A DNA stretch of 35,954 nucleotides from CADEDH01 sp047971245 (GTDB lineage Bacteria; Actinomycetota; Acidimicrobiia; Acidimicrobiales; SZUA-35), in the NCBI GenBank assembly GCA_047971245.1, contig JBKDZN010000055.1:1-35954 (forward strand), written 5' to 3'. The notes below the pieces were generated by a model. The model was not told the origin of the DNA, ran no database searches, and saw only the letters and a program-made list of their open reading frames with translations. The position numbers were made by a program, and so were the translations under genes. Shown here in pieces: positions 8,249-16,591 of this stretch (position 1 is the stretch's first letter; every line of letters starts with the position of its first letter).

Positions 8249-8270
8249 CGGGCTTTGAAACAACAGCCCG
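8249..8270. promoter_or_regulatory. inverted repeat in the divergent Rrf2/DUF4149 promoter region
   Basis: CGGGCT (8249-8254) and AGCCCG (8265-8270) form a perfect 6-bp inverted repeat with a 10-bp A/C-rich spacer. It is 20 bp upstream of the Rrf2 start and 41 bp upstream of the divergent membrane protein. Its position suits an operator for the Rrf2 protein acting on both genes. Confidence 0.4.
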
Positions 8271-8310
8271 CCCACCAACGACCTCGGGAACGCGCTCGCC
8301 AGAAGGAGCC

Positions 8311-8874
8311 ATGACAACCTCACTCGGTGACGCGGCCGGTGCCGCTGATGCACCCGCCCGCGTGCCTCACCCTACTGAACCAACCCGGCCGACGACGAGT
8401 GGACGCACCCGATGGCGGCCCGGGGCCTGGACCGGCCCACTGGCCTGGACCTGGCTGGGGCTCCTCGTCGGCGTCTCGCTGCTGGCCACCCCGGTCAAGT
8501 TCACCGTCGATTCACTACCCCGACCGACCGCCCTGGAAGTGGGCCGCGCCACCTTCGCGGCACTGACCGCGGTGGAGTGGGGCTTCGCGGCCGTGCTGCT
8601 GGTGATGCTCGTCGTGGCCTGGCGCTCGGGCGCTCCGCCCCCACCACCGGTGCTGGTGGCGGCAGGGGTGGTGGGCCTGGCCGTGGTCGTCCAAGCCACC
8701 TGGCTGTTGCCCGCCCTCGACGACCGGGTCACCGCCATCGTGGCCGGCGCCGACCCACCACCGTCGGTACTGCACACGGTCTACGGCGGGGTGGAGGGGA
8801 TCCAAGCGCTCGCACTGGCGGCCCTGGGCGTGACCTCGGCCCGGGTTCGGGTGGCCGCCTCCAACCGGTTCTGA
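8311..8874 (+). CDS. DUF4149/TMEM205-like membrane protein
   Basis: A 187-residue protein with a Pro/Thr-rich cytoplasmic N-terminus (about 40 residues) and four predicted hydrophobic helices: WTWLGLLVGVSLLATPVKF, EWGFAAVLLVMLVVAWR, PVLVAAGVVGLAVVVQATW and EGIQALALAALGV. The conserved features ATPVKFTVDSLPRP...LEVGRATF and the late His/Glu pair HTVYGGVEGIQ match the DUF4149/TMEM205-like group, which has no settled function. The ATG has a clear Shine-Dalgarno (AGAAGGAG). It is divergent from the Rrf2 unit and probably shares its regulation. Confidence 0.7.
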   Translation: MTTSLGDAAGAADAPARVPHPTEPTRPTTSGRTRWRPGAWTGPLAWTWLGLLVGVSLLATPVKFTVDSLPRPTALEVGRATFAALTAVEWGFAAVLLVMLVVAWRSGAPPPPPVLVAAGVVGLAVVVQATWLLPALDDRVTAIVAGADPPPSVLHTVYGGVEGIQALALAALGVTSARVRVAASNRF

Positions 8875-8939
8875 CCGTGGCTGCTCCAGGTTCTCGGAAC
8901 ATCCACGGCCACAACGGCGGATGAGGGGGCGGGCGGGGC

Positions 8940-10172
8940 CTAGGGGATCACCCCGGCCTCGCTGAGCCCGGCGATGCCGGCCCAGTCGCGACCAAGCTCG
9001 AGCAGGATCTCCTCGGTGTGTTCCCCCACCTCGGGCGACCGGGGGGCCGGCGGCGGCTCGTAGCCGCCGAAGTCGACCGGTGTCGCCACCGTCCGGTCGC
9101 CGAAGTCCGTCGGCCGGATGACCCCGGCGTCGGCCACCACCGGGTCGTCGAGCATGTCCGGGATGTCGAGGACGGGATCCCACCAGACGTCCTCGGCCGC
9201 GAAGATCTCGGCCCAGTCGGCCAGCGGGCGTTTGGCGAACTCCGGATCGAGCAGGTCGATGACCTGGCGGCCGTTGCGAACCAGCCGGCCGAACGACGAG
9301 AACCGCTCGTCATCGAGCAGGTCGGTCCGGCCCACCGCCTTGAGCACCTGGGGCCAGTGCCGGGTGGGTTCCAGACCGAGCAACCAGAACCACCGGCCGT
9401 CACCGGCCCGGTAGCAGGCCAGCAACGGGTTGAACATCATCCGGTGCATACCTTCGGGCATCGGGTGATCATCACGGATCTGGGCGATGAGATCCGACGA
9501 GATCGTGTAGGCGCCGGTCCGGAGCAGGGAGGTGGTCACGAACCGGCCACGCCCGGTCCGCTCGCGGTCGAACAGGGCGGCGGCGATGCCACCGGCGAGC
9601 GCCATCCCGGTGGGGTGGTCCCCCAGACCGGGACGGGGCACCGGCGGGTCGGCGTCGGGGCCGACCAGCGACGCCGCCACCCCCGACCGTGACCAGAACG
9701 CCCCGATGTCGTAGCCGGGCTTGCCCGCTCCGCAACCGCTCGTCCCGTACCCGGTGATCAGGCCGTACACCAGACCCGGATTGCGTCGGGCCAGCTCGTC
9801 GGGCCCCAGCCCCAGCCGGGCGAGCGAACCGAGCCGGGTGCTGGTGATGAACACGTCGGCCCGATCGAGCAGGTCGAGCATCACCTCCAGCCCCTCGGGC
9901 TGCTTCAGATCGAGACAGATGCTCCGCTTGGCCCGGTTGTCGAGCTCGAAGTACGACGGTGTGCCGTTGGACCGTTGCATGTCGCCGTCGGGAGGTTCGA
10001 CCTTGATCACCGACGCCCCCCAGTCACCGAGCATGGCCGCAGCAGCCGGCCCGGCGATGACCATCGCCAGCTCGACGACGGTCACCCCCGCCATGGGTCC
10101 CGCCGTGGCCGATCGGCCGTTCGCCGACGCGCCGTCCTGTGGCCGTGACTGGCCTCGCGCTCGCTCGTTCAC
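8940..10172 (-). CDS. CaiB/BaiF family CoA-transferase
   Basis: A 410-residue class III CoA-transferase. Near the N-terminus it has GVTVVELAMVIAGPAAAAMLGDWGASVIKVEPPDGD, the family's CoA-binding signature. It continues with FELDNRAKRSICLDLKQPEG, where the Asp after the helix is the usual acyl-carrying position (LDLK), and LGDHPTGMALAGGIAAALFDRERTGRG. It would move CoA between carboxylic acids; the substrate is not predictable. The GTG at 10172 was chosen because AGGGGGAACGACC precedes it; the open frame extends further upstream without conserved sequence. It is 119 bp from the end of the beta-mannosidase gene and probably transcribed separately. It faces the DUF4149-like gene. Confidence 0.9.
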   Translation of the reverse strand: MNERARGQSRPQDGASANGRSATAGPMAGVTVVELAMVIAGPAAAAMLGDWGASVIKVEPPDGDMQRSNGTPSYFELDNRAKRSICLDLKQPEGLEVMLDLLDRADVFITSTRLGSLARLGLGPDELARRNPGLVYGLITGYGTSGCGAGKPGYDIGAFWSRSGVAASLVGPDADPPVPRPGLGDHPTGMALAGGIAAALFDRERTGRGRFVTTSLLRTGAYTISSDLIAQIRDDHPMPEGMHRMMFNPLLACYRAGDGRWFWLLGLEPTRHWPQVLKAVGRTDLLDDERFSSFGRLVRNGRQVIDLLDPEFAKRPLADWAEIFAAEDVWWDPVLDIPDMLDDPVVADAGVIRPTDFGDRTVATPVDFGGYEPPPAPRSPEVGEHTEEILLELGRDWAGIAGLSEAGVIP

Positions 10173-10291
10173 GGTCGTTCCCCCTGTGTGCCGGTCCCCG
10201 TACGCCGAGCATAGGGGGTGGATCCGGTCCAGGCCCGCCCGAGCGCGGGATATCGGCAGGGCCGGTCCGGTCCTCGGACCGGACCGGATCA

Positions 10292-12835
10292 TCAGTCGCG
10301 GGTGTCGGCGGGCCGGGACCGGCCGATCAGCCGGTTGGCGCTGCGCAGCACGGTGCAAACCGTGGCCCGATCGACCTCCCCGGGCGCCAGGCCGGTCACG
10401 GTGAGCGTGGCCTGCTCCCCGGGGAGCAGGCTGATCAGACCGTCGTCCGCGGTGGCGCAGGGATGCAGTTCGTCGGCGAGCACGGTCAGGTCGCGCATCA
10501 GGGTGTGGGCGGTGAGCTGCACCCGGAACGCGGGGGTCCGGTGGTGGGGGTCGGTCACGGGCAGGATCTCGAGCGAGGCGGCGGCCGGTCCGAGGTGGAG
10601 CTCGCGATCGGGCCGGAACCACCACCAGCCCCGGGTTCGCTCCCGCCCGCTGTCGACGTCGGCCACGATCAGCTCCCGGCGCGGGTCGTAGGGGCGGGAC
10701 ACCGACGCCGGCACCATCACCCGCTCGACCGACCACGGGGCCACGTCGACGGCGATGGTGACCGCCGAGCAGACCGTGCCGTCGGCCGACCGGCGGCTCA
10801 GCGCCAGGGATCCCTGCCACGCCTCGGGCCGGTCGTTCACCATGGCCACCACCAGTTCCCCGCCGTCGGGCTCGACGGCGGCGGTGCGGCCGGCCGCGGG
10901 CTGGATGGTGACCAGCCGGTCGCGGTAGGCCTTGCGCAGGGCGTGGAACGCCGGTTTCCGGCGACCGTCGCAGTCGAGGATCGACGGGCTGACCCCGGGC
11001 CAACAGTCGTTGAACTGCCACCACACCGCTCCCATGCAGCGACCGCGGTGCGAGCGCAGGTGCTCGATACCGGTGGTGACCGCCCGAGCCTGGTTGAGTT
11101 GGGTCGCCCACAGCCAGTCACCCGGGTTCTCGGGAAGCTCGAAGTAGGGGGCCAGGCCGGTCGCCAGCCGGTCGGTCTCCGTGGCCGCCCGGCCGCGGGC
11201 CGACTCGTCGCCCGGGGGCGGGTCGGCCCGGTGCCCGGTCCCCCAACGCCCGGTCGTGGTCGCCGTCGGCGGCGCCGGCCACCCCAACTCGGTCACGAAG
11301 CGGGGCACATGGTCGCGGTACCGGCTCTGATCGCCGTCGCGCCACGGGTCCCACAGGTGGCGGCAGCCATGGTCGTCATCGGTGGTCGGGCGGGCCATCG
11401 ATCCGGCGTAGGGACTGCCCGGCCAGTAGGCCCGGTGCGGATCGAGATCGGCCACGATCTTGGGCAGCAGATCCAGGTAGTACCCCTCGCCCCACGGCCG
11501 GCCGTCGAGCTCCCCGGGCCATCCACCCTCGAACCAGCCGGTGAACGCCTCGTTGTTGCCGTTCCACATCACCAGGCTGGGATGGGGCATGAGGCGTTCC
11601 ACATTGTCGACGGCCTCGGCCCGCACCTCGTCGGCCAGCAACCGCTCGGGGTACGCGGCGCCGGCGAACAGGAAGTCCTGCCACACCATGACGCCCGACT
11701 CGTCGCACTGGTCGTAGAAGGCGTCCGATTCGTAGAGGCCACCGCCCCACACCCGGATCAGGTCCACTCCGAGATCTCGGAGCTCGTTTGCCCGTTGCTG
11801 GTAGCGGGCCCGATCGGCGAAGCACGGGAACGGGTGGTCAGGAAGCCAGTTCACCCCCCGGGCGAAGATCGGGAGACCGTTTACCACGAAGGTGAACCCG
11901 GAACCGTCGGCGTCGTCGGAGACGTCGAGCTCCACCGTCCGGAAGCCCACCCGGTGGGTCCAACCGTCGAGCACGTCGCCATTCGCGCCCACCAGTTCGA
12001 CCGTCACCGGGTAGAGCGGCTGATCGCCGAGGGTGTGGGGCCACCACCGCTCCACCGGGCCGACCGGCAGCTCGACGGTGGTCGGCCCGATCTCGTCGAC
12101 CGCCACCGAGGCCACCACGAGGCCGTTCCCGGTGGGGTCATCCACCGCGATCCGGAGGGTGGAACCGGCGATGGCCGTGCCGGCCGTGGCCGGTTCCACC
12201 TCGACGACCACGGTGAGGACGCCCCGATCACGGTCGTCGACCGTCGGGGTGGGCCGAACCGAGGCCAGGCGGGCCGTACTCCACGACTCCAGCCGTACCG
12301 GACGCCAGATACCGGCGCCGAGGCGCACCGCCGCCCACCGATCACCCCACGAGGTGGCCATCTTGCGCAGATAGGCGTGGGTGTCGGCCCCGGACCCGTT
12401 GACCGGGAGGGGGCCGTGTCGGCGGGCGCGACGATCGGTCTCGACCCGGGCCGGGGCCAACGCCACCTCGAGACGGTGCTCCCCCCGCCCCAGGCGTTGG
12501 GTCACGTCGAAGCGATACCGACGGTGCATGTTCTCGGTCGTGCCCACCACCTCACCGTCGAGCCTGATCACGGCCAGGGTGTCGAGGCCGTCGAACACCA
12601 GATCCCGACGATCGAACCCGGTGTCGTCACCGATGGTGATCGTGCGGCTGTAGGTCCACGTCTGCTCGGCCACCCGGGCCGGCTCGTCACCACAGGCCGC
12701 CACCGCGGCCGGCGGGATCTCGCCGGCCTCGATCAGGAGGGGTAGCACGCATCCCGGAGCGTGCGCCGGCACGGTCAGGCCGTCGGCGCCACGGAGGGTC
12801 CACCCCCCTGCCAACGGGCGAACAGTGCGGACCAT
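10292..12835 (-). CDS. glycoside hydrolase family 2, beta-mannosidase-like
   Basis: About 847 residues. An N-terminal sugar-binding jelly roll runs from RPLAGGWTLRGADG through YSRTITIG and RDLVFDGLDTLAVIRLDGE. An immunoglobulin-like GH2 domain follows, then a TIM barrel. The barrel contains FARGVNWLPDHPF, GVDLIRVWGGGLYE, the acid/base Glu in SLVMWNGNNEAF and the nucleophile Glu in PRFVTELGWP, plus MGAVWWQFNDCWPG. These are beta-mannosidase features (EC 3.2.1.25). No signal peptide is seen, so it would act on imported manno-oligosaccharides. ATG 12835 is preceded by GAGGG and sits six codons before conserved sequence; ATG 12904 would add 23 unconserved residues. It is divergent from a LacI regulator with operator-like dyads between them. 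No transporter is adjacent. Confidence 0.9.
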   Translation of the reverse strand: MVRTVRPLAGGWTLRGADGLTVPAHAPGCVLPLLIEAGEIPPAAVAACGDEPARVAEQTWTYSRTITIGDDTGFDRRDLVFDGLDTLAVIRLDGEVVGTTENMHRRYRFDVTQRLGRGEHRLEVALAPARVETDRRARRHGPLPVNGSGADTHAYLRKMATSWGDRWAAVRLGAGIWRPVRLESWSTARLASVRPTPTVDDRDRGVLTVVVEVEPATAGTAIAGSTLRIAVDDPTGNGLVVASVAVDEIGPTTVELPVGPVERWWPHTLGDQPLYPVTVELVGANGDVLDGWTHRVGFRTVELDVSDDADGSGFTFVVNGLPIFARGVNWLPDHPFPCFADRARYQQRANELRDLGVDLIRVWGGGLYESDAFYDQCDESGVMVWQDFLFAGAAYPERLLADEVRAEAVDNVERLMPHPSLVMWNGNNEAFTGWFEGGWPGELDGRPWGEGYYLDLLPKIVADLDPHRAYWPGSPYAGSMARPTTDDDHGCRHLWDPWRDGDQSRYRDHVPRFVTELGWPAPPTATTTGRWGTGHRADPPPGDESARGRAATETDRLATGLAPYFELPENPGDWLWATQLNQARAVTTGIEHLRSHRGRCMGAVWWQFNDCWPGVSPSILDCDGRRKPAFHALRKAYRDRLVTIQPAAGRTAAVEPDGGELVVAMVNDRPEAWQGSLALSRRSADGTVCSAVTIAVDVAPWSVERVMVPASVSRPYDPRRELIVADVDSGRERTRGWWWFRPDRELHLGPAAASLEILPVTDPHHRTPAFRVQLTAHTLMRDLTVLADELHPCATADDGLISLLPGEQATLTVTGLAPGEVDRATVCTVLRSANRLIGRSRPADTRD

Positions 12836-13026
12836 CGGGCCCTCGAACCGCCGCTGCGGACCTGGAGCCGCGGACCAGGCGGCCTGGGATGGCGAGTGGT
12901 TCATGGTCGACGTCCATGAGTCGGCGAAACCCGAAAGGGGGGCTCGCGTGCGTGGATCACCCACCCCCTCGACGGGCAACACCTTGCGGCAACACACGCG
13001 TCGGCGGGGGCGCGCTCTGTGTCGTA

Positions 13027-13055
13027 ACGATAACAAACCCATATAAGTGCTTCAA
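13027..13055 (-). promoter_or_regulatory. possible promoter of the beta-mannosidase gene
   Basis: On the minus strand TTGAAG (13055-13050) and TATCGT (13032-13027) are spaced by 17 bp, a reasonable -35/-10 pair. The predicted transcript start near 13020 would give a leader of over 100 nt. The outer arm of the 39-bp dyad touches the -35 box, which would fit control by the divergent LacI protein. Confidence 0.35.
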
Positions 13056-13092
13056 CTCAACGTCACCCTGAAATTCAGCTAATACTTGAGTT
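13054..13092. promoter_or_regulatory. 39-bp nested dyad, candidate LacI operator
   Basis: An outer inverted repeat, AACTCAA (13054-13060) with TTGAGTT (13086-13092), and an inner palindrome CTGAAATTCAG (13068-13078) share exactly the same centre at 13073. It lies between the divergent beta-mannosidase and LacI genes. TAATAC (13080-13085) overlaps it and could be a -10 box for the LacI gene, so binding could control both directions. Confidence 0.5.
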
Positions 13093-13116
13093 ACGCTGCG
13101 GAGCCCGGGCTTTCGG

Positions 13117-13136
13117 CGGTACTGCTGGCAGTACCG
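13117..13136. promoter_or_regulatory. perfect 20-bp inverted repeat upstream of LacI gene
   Basis: CGGTACTGCTGGCAGTACCG has 8-bp perfect arms and a 4-nt centre. It could be a second LacI operator or a hairpin in the 5' leader of the LacI mRNA, about 70 bp before its start codon. Confidence 0.45.
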
Positions 13137-13204
13137 GGAAGGGCCGTGAGGGGGGTAACGCCCGACGAGCACGCGAGGCGCAGGTATCGTTGGTCCGATC
13201 ATCA

Positions 13205-14254
13205 ATGGGGCATGGGGACACCCGCAGGACACTGGCCGACGTCGCCCGGCGGGCCGGCGTGTCGTCGGCCGCGGCATCCCTGGCCCTGCGCGGCCGGCCA
13301 GGGGTTTCCGAGGCCACCCGACGGCGGGTCCAGGAGGCGGCCCGTGAGCTGGGCTACGAGACGAAGGCCACCTCCGGCCCCACCCGCCGTCCCGACCGTG
13401 TCGCCGTCGTGGTGGGCACCAGCACCGAGCAAGAGGCTGATCGCAGCGCGTTCTATGGGCCGATACTGACGGGAATCGCCGAAGAGGCCCCCCGTTTGAA
13501 CATTTCGGTTCATCTCCATACCTGCCCTATCGATGATCAGTTCCACCCCATAGAAAGTCCTGATTTGGACGACAATTTGGCTGGTGTCCTGGCCGTTGGA
13601 TTTCTGTTGTCCAATACCCTTTCGCTCACGATCGACAGCCTCCCACTTGTTCTGGTCGACGCCTACATCAGCCCGAACCCCGGCGACGGGTCGGATCGGT
13701 TCGCCCGCCCGCACGCGGCGGTTCACACCGACAACGCCGGCGGTATGCGGGCGTTGACCGAGCGCCTGGTCACCATGGGCCACCGGGGGATCCTCCTGGT
13801 CGGGGGCGACGGGTACCCGTCGATCGCCGAACGGTCGGCCGCGTATCGGGCGACCATGGTGGCGGCCGGTCTGGAGGCCCGCCACGAACCCGGGCCCCAC
13901 AACGGCAGCCGTGACCTGGCGGTCAAGGTGGCCGATCTCGTCGTCGCCGACTCCACGGTCACCGCGGTCATCGGGGTGACCGATGTGGTGGCCGTGTCGG
14001 TCATGCTGGAGCTGTTGTCGCGGGGGATCCGGGTCCCCACCGACGTGTCGGTGGTCGGCTTCGACGGCCTGCCCATGGCCTCACTCACCACCCCCCAGCT
14101 CGACACGGCGGTGGCCTCGACCATCGCCACCGGCCGCCAGGCGGTGGCCGCCCTGGCCCACCGGATCCGGCATCCGGACGACCCGGGCACGGTGACCACC
14201 GTGGCCACCCGGCACCGGGCCGGTGGGAGCGTGGCCGGGCCCCGCTCGCGTTGA
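13205..14254 (+). CDS. LacI-family transcriptional regulator
   Basis: A 349-residue regulator. The HTH is TLADVARRAGVSSAAASLALRGRPGVSEATRRRV (about residues 8-42), where the helix reads SSAAASLAL in place of the more usual STVSRAL. The periplasmic-binding-protein-like sensor domain (about 65-345) contains PLVLVDAY, MGHRGILLVGGDG, TAVIGVTDVVAVSVMLELLSRGIRVPTDVSVVGFDGLPMA and LDTAVAS. It is divergent from the beta-mannosidase gene and most likely regulates it in response to a mannoside. The ATG at 13205 was chosen; a TTG at 13190 would add five residues. No clear Shine-Dalgarno is seen. Bases 13490-13650 (residues about 95-148) are markedly poorer in GC than the rest. Confidence 0.9.
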   Translation: MGHGDTRRTLADVARRAGVSSAAASLALRGRPGVSEATRRRVQEAARELGYETKATSGPTRRPDRVAVVVGTSTEQEADRSAFYGPILTGIAEEAPRLNISVHLHTCPIDDQFHPIESPDLDDNLAGVLAVGFLLSNTLSLTIDSLPLVLVDAYISPNPGDGSDRFARPHAAVHTDNAGGMRALTERLVTMGHRGILLVGGDGYPSIAERSAAYRATMVAAGLEARHEPGPHNGSRDLAVKVADLVVADSTVTAVIGVTDVVAVSVMLELLSRGIRVPTDVSVVGFDGLPMASLTTPQLDTAVASTIATGRQAVAALAHRIRHPDDPGTVTTVATRHRAGGSVAGPRSR

Positions 14255-14260
14255 ACGCGG

Positions 14261-15157
14261 CTACCCCGGCCGATCGGGCCAGCGCACGTCGACCACCAGG
14301 CCGCGGTGGTCGCTGGCCAGGGGGCCGCCGGTGAGGCTGACATCGAACACCACCCGGCAGTCGAGCACCCGGCCGGCCCCACCGACCCGCCGGAACGGGT
14401 CGCCGACGAACACGTAGTCGATCCTCTTGCGATGCACGTTGAGGGCCGCGGCCTGCGGGTTGTCACGCCAGTCCTGGGTGTAGCCGGGACCATCTGCCCC
14501 CGCCACCCGCCAGGCGTCCTGGTAGTAGGTGGTCCGCTCCCCCAGTACCGACAGTGACGACAGGAAGCGGATCTCGTCCGATTCCGGTTCGGCGTTGAAA
14601 TCCCCGCACAGGATCGGGGGCATGCCCGTCCGGGCGCCGCGCCCCGGACCGAGCGTGTCCCGGTCACCACGGGTCGCCCGGATCAGCTCGTCGATGGCCA
14701 GAACCGCGGCGATGCGGTGGTGGCCGTGGCCGGGGGCGGGCGGGAGGTGGGTGACGAACACATCGAGGCCCGCCGTCGCCACCCGGAGCAGGGGGAATCC
14801 GACCGCGCCGACCAGGGGGTCGCCGTCCTCGACGGTGGGCAGGCGATGGGTGGCGTGATCGTCGATCGGGAAGCGTGACAGCACCGCGGTGCCGAACCGG
14901 ACCCCGCCGGGGACGAACGCCGCCGGCAACTCGAACCCCCCGAAGGCCCAGTGGGGGAGGAACCCGACCTCGGCGGCCAACCAGCCCGCGGTGTTGGCCG
15001 ATTCATCGCTCTCCCAGGCCTCCTGGAGACCGACCACATCGGGGTTCAGACGGTGGAGCCAGGCCACGATCTCGTGGCGACGCCGATCCCACCCCGGTTC
15101 GAGCAGGGAACCGATATTGAGCTGGACCACACGCAGGGTGGGCACGGGATCGGCCAT
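14261..15157 (-). CDS. endonuclease/exonuclease/phosphatase (EEP) family protein
   Basis: A 298-residue EEP-fold hydrolase. It shows the family's metal and catalytic signatures in order: VVQLNIGSL, DVVGLQEAWE (Glu metal ligand), FVTHLPPAPGHG (His), CGDFNAEPES (Asp/Asn), RKRIDYVFVGDPF (Asp) and LASDHRGLVVDV (final Asp-His). This fold cleaves phosphodiester bonds in nucleic acids, lipids or nucleotides, and the substrate here is unknown. There is no signal peptide. The ATG at 15157 overlaps the TGA of the GNAT-NUDIX gene by one base, so the two are translationally coupled. Its 3' end is 6 bp from the LacI gene, which converges on it. Confidence 0.88.
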   Translation of the reverse strand: MADPVPTLRVVQLNIGSLLEPGWDRRRHEIVAWLHRLNPDVVGLQEAWESDESANTAGWLAAEVGFLPHWAFGGFELPAAFVPGGVRFGTAVLSRFPIDDHATHRLPTVEDGDPLVGAVGFPLLRVATAGLDVFVTHLPPAPGHGHHRIAAVLAIDELIRATRGDRDTLGPGRGARTGMPPILCGDFNAEPESDEIRFLSSLSVLGERTTYYQDAWRVAGADGPGYTQDWRDNPQAAALNVHRKRIDYVFVGDPFRRVGGAGRVLDCRVVFDVSLTGGPLASDHRGLVVDVRWPDRPG

Positions 15158-16092
15158 CAGGGACGCACTCCTTCGGTCACCACGGTGGGGCATTCGACGA
15201 GCGAACCGTTGAGGGCCATGGGGATCAGGGAGAGCAGGTTCAGCGGGCTGAACCGAACCTCGGCGGCGCGCATCTCCTCCTTGGTCCACCAGCGCATCGC
15301 GGTGATGTGTTCCGCGGTGAGCTCCGCCGGCGCCAGCTCGGGACGGGGTTCGAACGCGGGGACCGGCAGCAGCACCACCCGGTCCTGCTGCCCGTCGAAG
15401 CCGGAGCGGCCCCGTTCGGGCCACCAGACGGTGCGGTGCCACACCAGGGGTCCGACCCGGTCGACCGCCCAGCCCACCTCCTCGGCCAGCTCACGCCGCA
15501 CCGCCTCATGGGTGGTCTCCCCCTCGTGGATGCCTCCGCCGGGCAGGACCCAGGCCGATCCTTGCGGGAAGGTCAGCCGGACGAGGAAGACCCGGCGATC
15601 GGGGTCCACCATGAGGGCCCGGGCTGCCGGGCGCAACCGGCCACCGGGCCGGTGGTAGACCATGTCCGGAACGGTCACGGAGGTCACGAACGACTCGGCC
15701 AGGAACCCGTAGCGCTCGTAGAACCGTCGCGACCGGTCGTCTCGTTGTCCGAGCCTGACCCGCACACCGCCGGGCTGCTCGGCCAGCAGGGCGCGCAGCA
15801 GCACCCCGCCCACCCCGACCGCCTCGTGCTCGGGATCCACGCACAACTGGTGGATCCGGCCCGGGGTGGTGACCGAGAACCCGGCAGGCGGTCCGACACC
15901 CCCCGCCCCCCCACCGTCGAGACGGGCCACCGTCACCCGGGCATCGCCGTCGATGAACCCGGCCAGACGATCGACCGGGTCGGCCCGACCGTCGTCGTCG
16001 GGGAGGTGCGGCATCGTGTGACGCCGGCTCCGACGGAGGATCCGGGCCAGGGCGGGAGCGTCACCGGGGGAGGCAGGGCGCAGGTCGACCAC
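15157..16092 (-). CDS. GNAT acetyltransferase-NUDIX hydrolase fusion
   Basis: About 311 residues joining two domains. The N-terminal GNAT domain has IHQLCVDPEHEAVGVGGVLLRALL (acetyl-CoA binding; the usual RGxGxG loop is VGVGG) and DDRSRRFYERYGF. The C-terminal NUDIX domain has a complete Nudix box, GGIHEGETTHEAVRRELAEEVGW, in the GX5EX7REUXEEXGU pattern. The NUDIX part would hydrolyse a nucleoside diphosphate derivative and the GNAT part would acetylate an amine; the shared substrate is unknown. The start is uncertain: GTG 16092 and TTG 16110 precede the conserved sequence, while ATG 16257 lies upstream of an A/T-rich promoter-like stretch (16211-16235). The stop codon overlaps the start of the EEP gene. 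Confidence 0.82.
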   Translation of the reverse strand: MVDLRPASPGDAPALARILRRSRRHTMPHLPDDDGRADPVDRLAGFIDGDARVTVARLDGGGAGGVGPPAGFSVTTPGRIHQLCVDPEHEAVGVGGVLLRALLAEQPGGVRVRLGQRDDRSRRFYERYGFLAESFVTSVTVPDMVYHRPGGRLRPAARALMVDPDRRVFLVRLTFPQGSAWVLPGGGIHEGETTHEAVRRELAEEVGWAVDRVGPLVWHRTVWWPERGRSGFDGQQDRVVLLPVPAFEPRPELAPAELTAEHITAMRWWTKEEMRAAEVRFSPLNLLSLIPMALNGSLVECPTVVTEGVRP

Positions 16093-16577
16093 TGGTGGGA
16101 CGGTAGTCAACCGGCACCCGGCAGGCTCATCGAGCTGGGCCCCGGACCCGGGGCCCAGCCGCCCCAACCGGGCTGCACGCTGGGCGCCCCCGATCGAACC
16201 GGGCCACCGTGCGCCCAAGAAAATAGGTATATCAATGGCCGGATCAGTCGTGGCCAACTCGTCGGAGAGTCCCTCGCCGACTGATCAAAAGTCGAACCAC
16301 AAGAACGGCCGGCGCCCGCATCACGACCGATGAAATCATCAGAATCGGGGTCGTATCGTCGACGGCATCAGTGTATATCCATCGCACCATTCAGCTCGAT
16401 GCCGGACTGGGCGACGGCGTCCAGCGTGGCCGGGGACCGGAGGGACGGGCGACCGGTGCCACCCCGACGGTCCCGGTCGTCCCGACAACGGGGGGTGGCG
16501 CGGCCACCGTCCACCCCACCCACCCCGCCCCGGCCCGGCCTCGTCGATCCGCGGACCCGATCGGTTTGACCAGGGAG

Positions 16578-16591
16578 GATACTGCAGTATC
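16578..16591. promoter_or_regulatory. perfect 14-bp palindrome GATACTGCAGTATC
   Basis: A perfect palindrome. The sequence ACTGCAGTATCA recurs at 16760-16771, where the left arm is degraded (CGCACTGCAGTATC, 16757-16770). The copies are 179 bp apart centre to centre, close to 17 helical turns. This looks like an operator pair for a dimeric regulator, possibly acting by looping; which protein binds is unknown. Confidence 0.45.

Larger units (their letters stand above)
12836..13204. other. divergent intergenic region between beta-mannosidase and LacI genes
   Basis: No gene is supported here. The part from 13020 to 13100 is much richer in A/T than its surroundings and holds a possible minus-strand promoter, a 39-bp nested dyad and the palindrome TCGTAACGA (13022-13030). 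A second strong inverted repeat lies at 13117-13136. The region most likely carries the promoters and operators of both flanking genes. Confidence 0.6.

Noticed and set aside
8875..8939. Terminator between the DUF4149-like and CoA-transferase genes
   Set aside because: CCGTGG and CCACGG are separated by 22 nt with no internal pairing; too weak to call.
10139..12745. Very long plus-strand open frame opposite the beta-mannosidase
   Set aside because: It has no conserved domain, is Gly/Arg/His/Pro-rich and mirrors the codon bias of the real minus-strand gene, a typical artefact in high-GC DNA.
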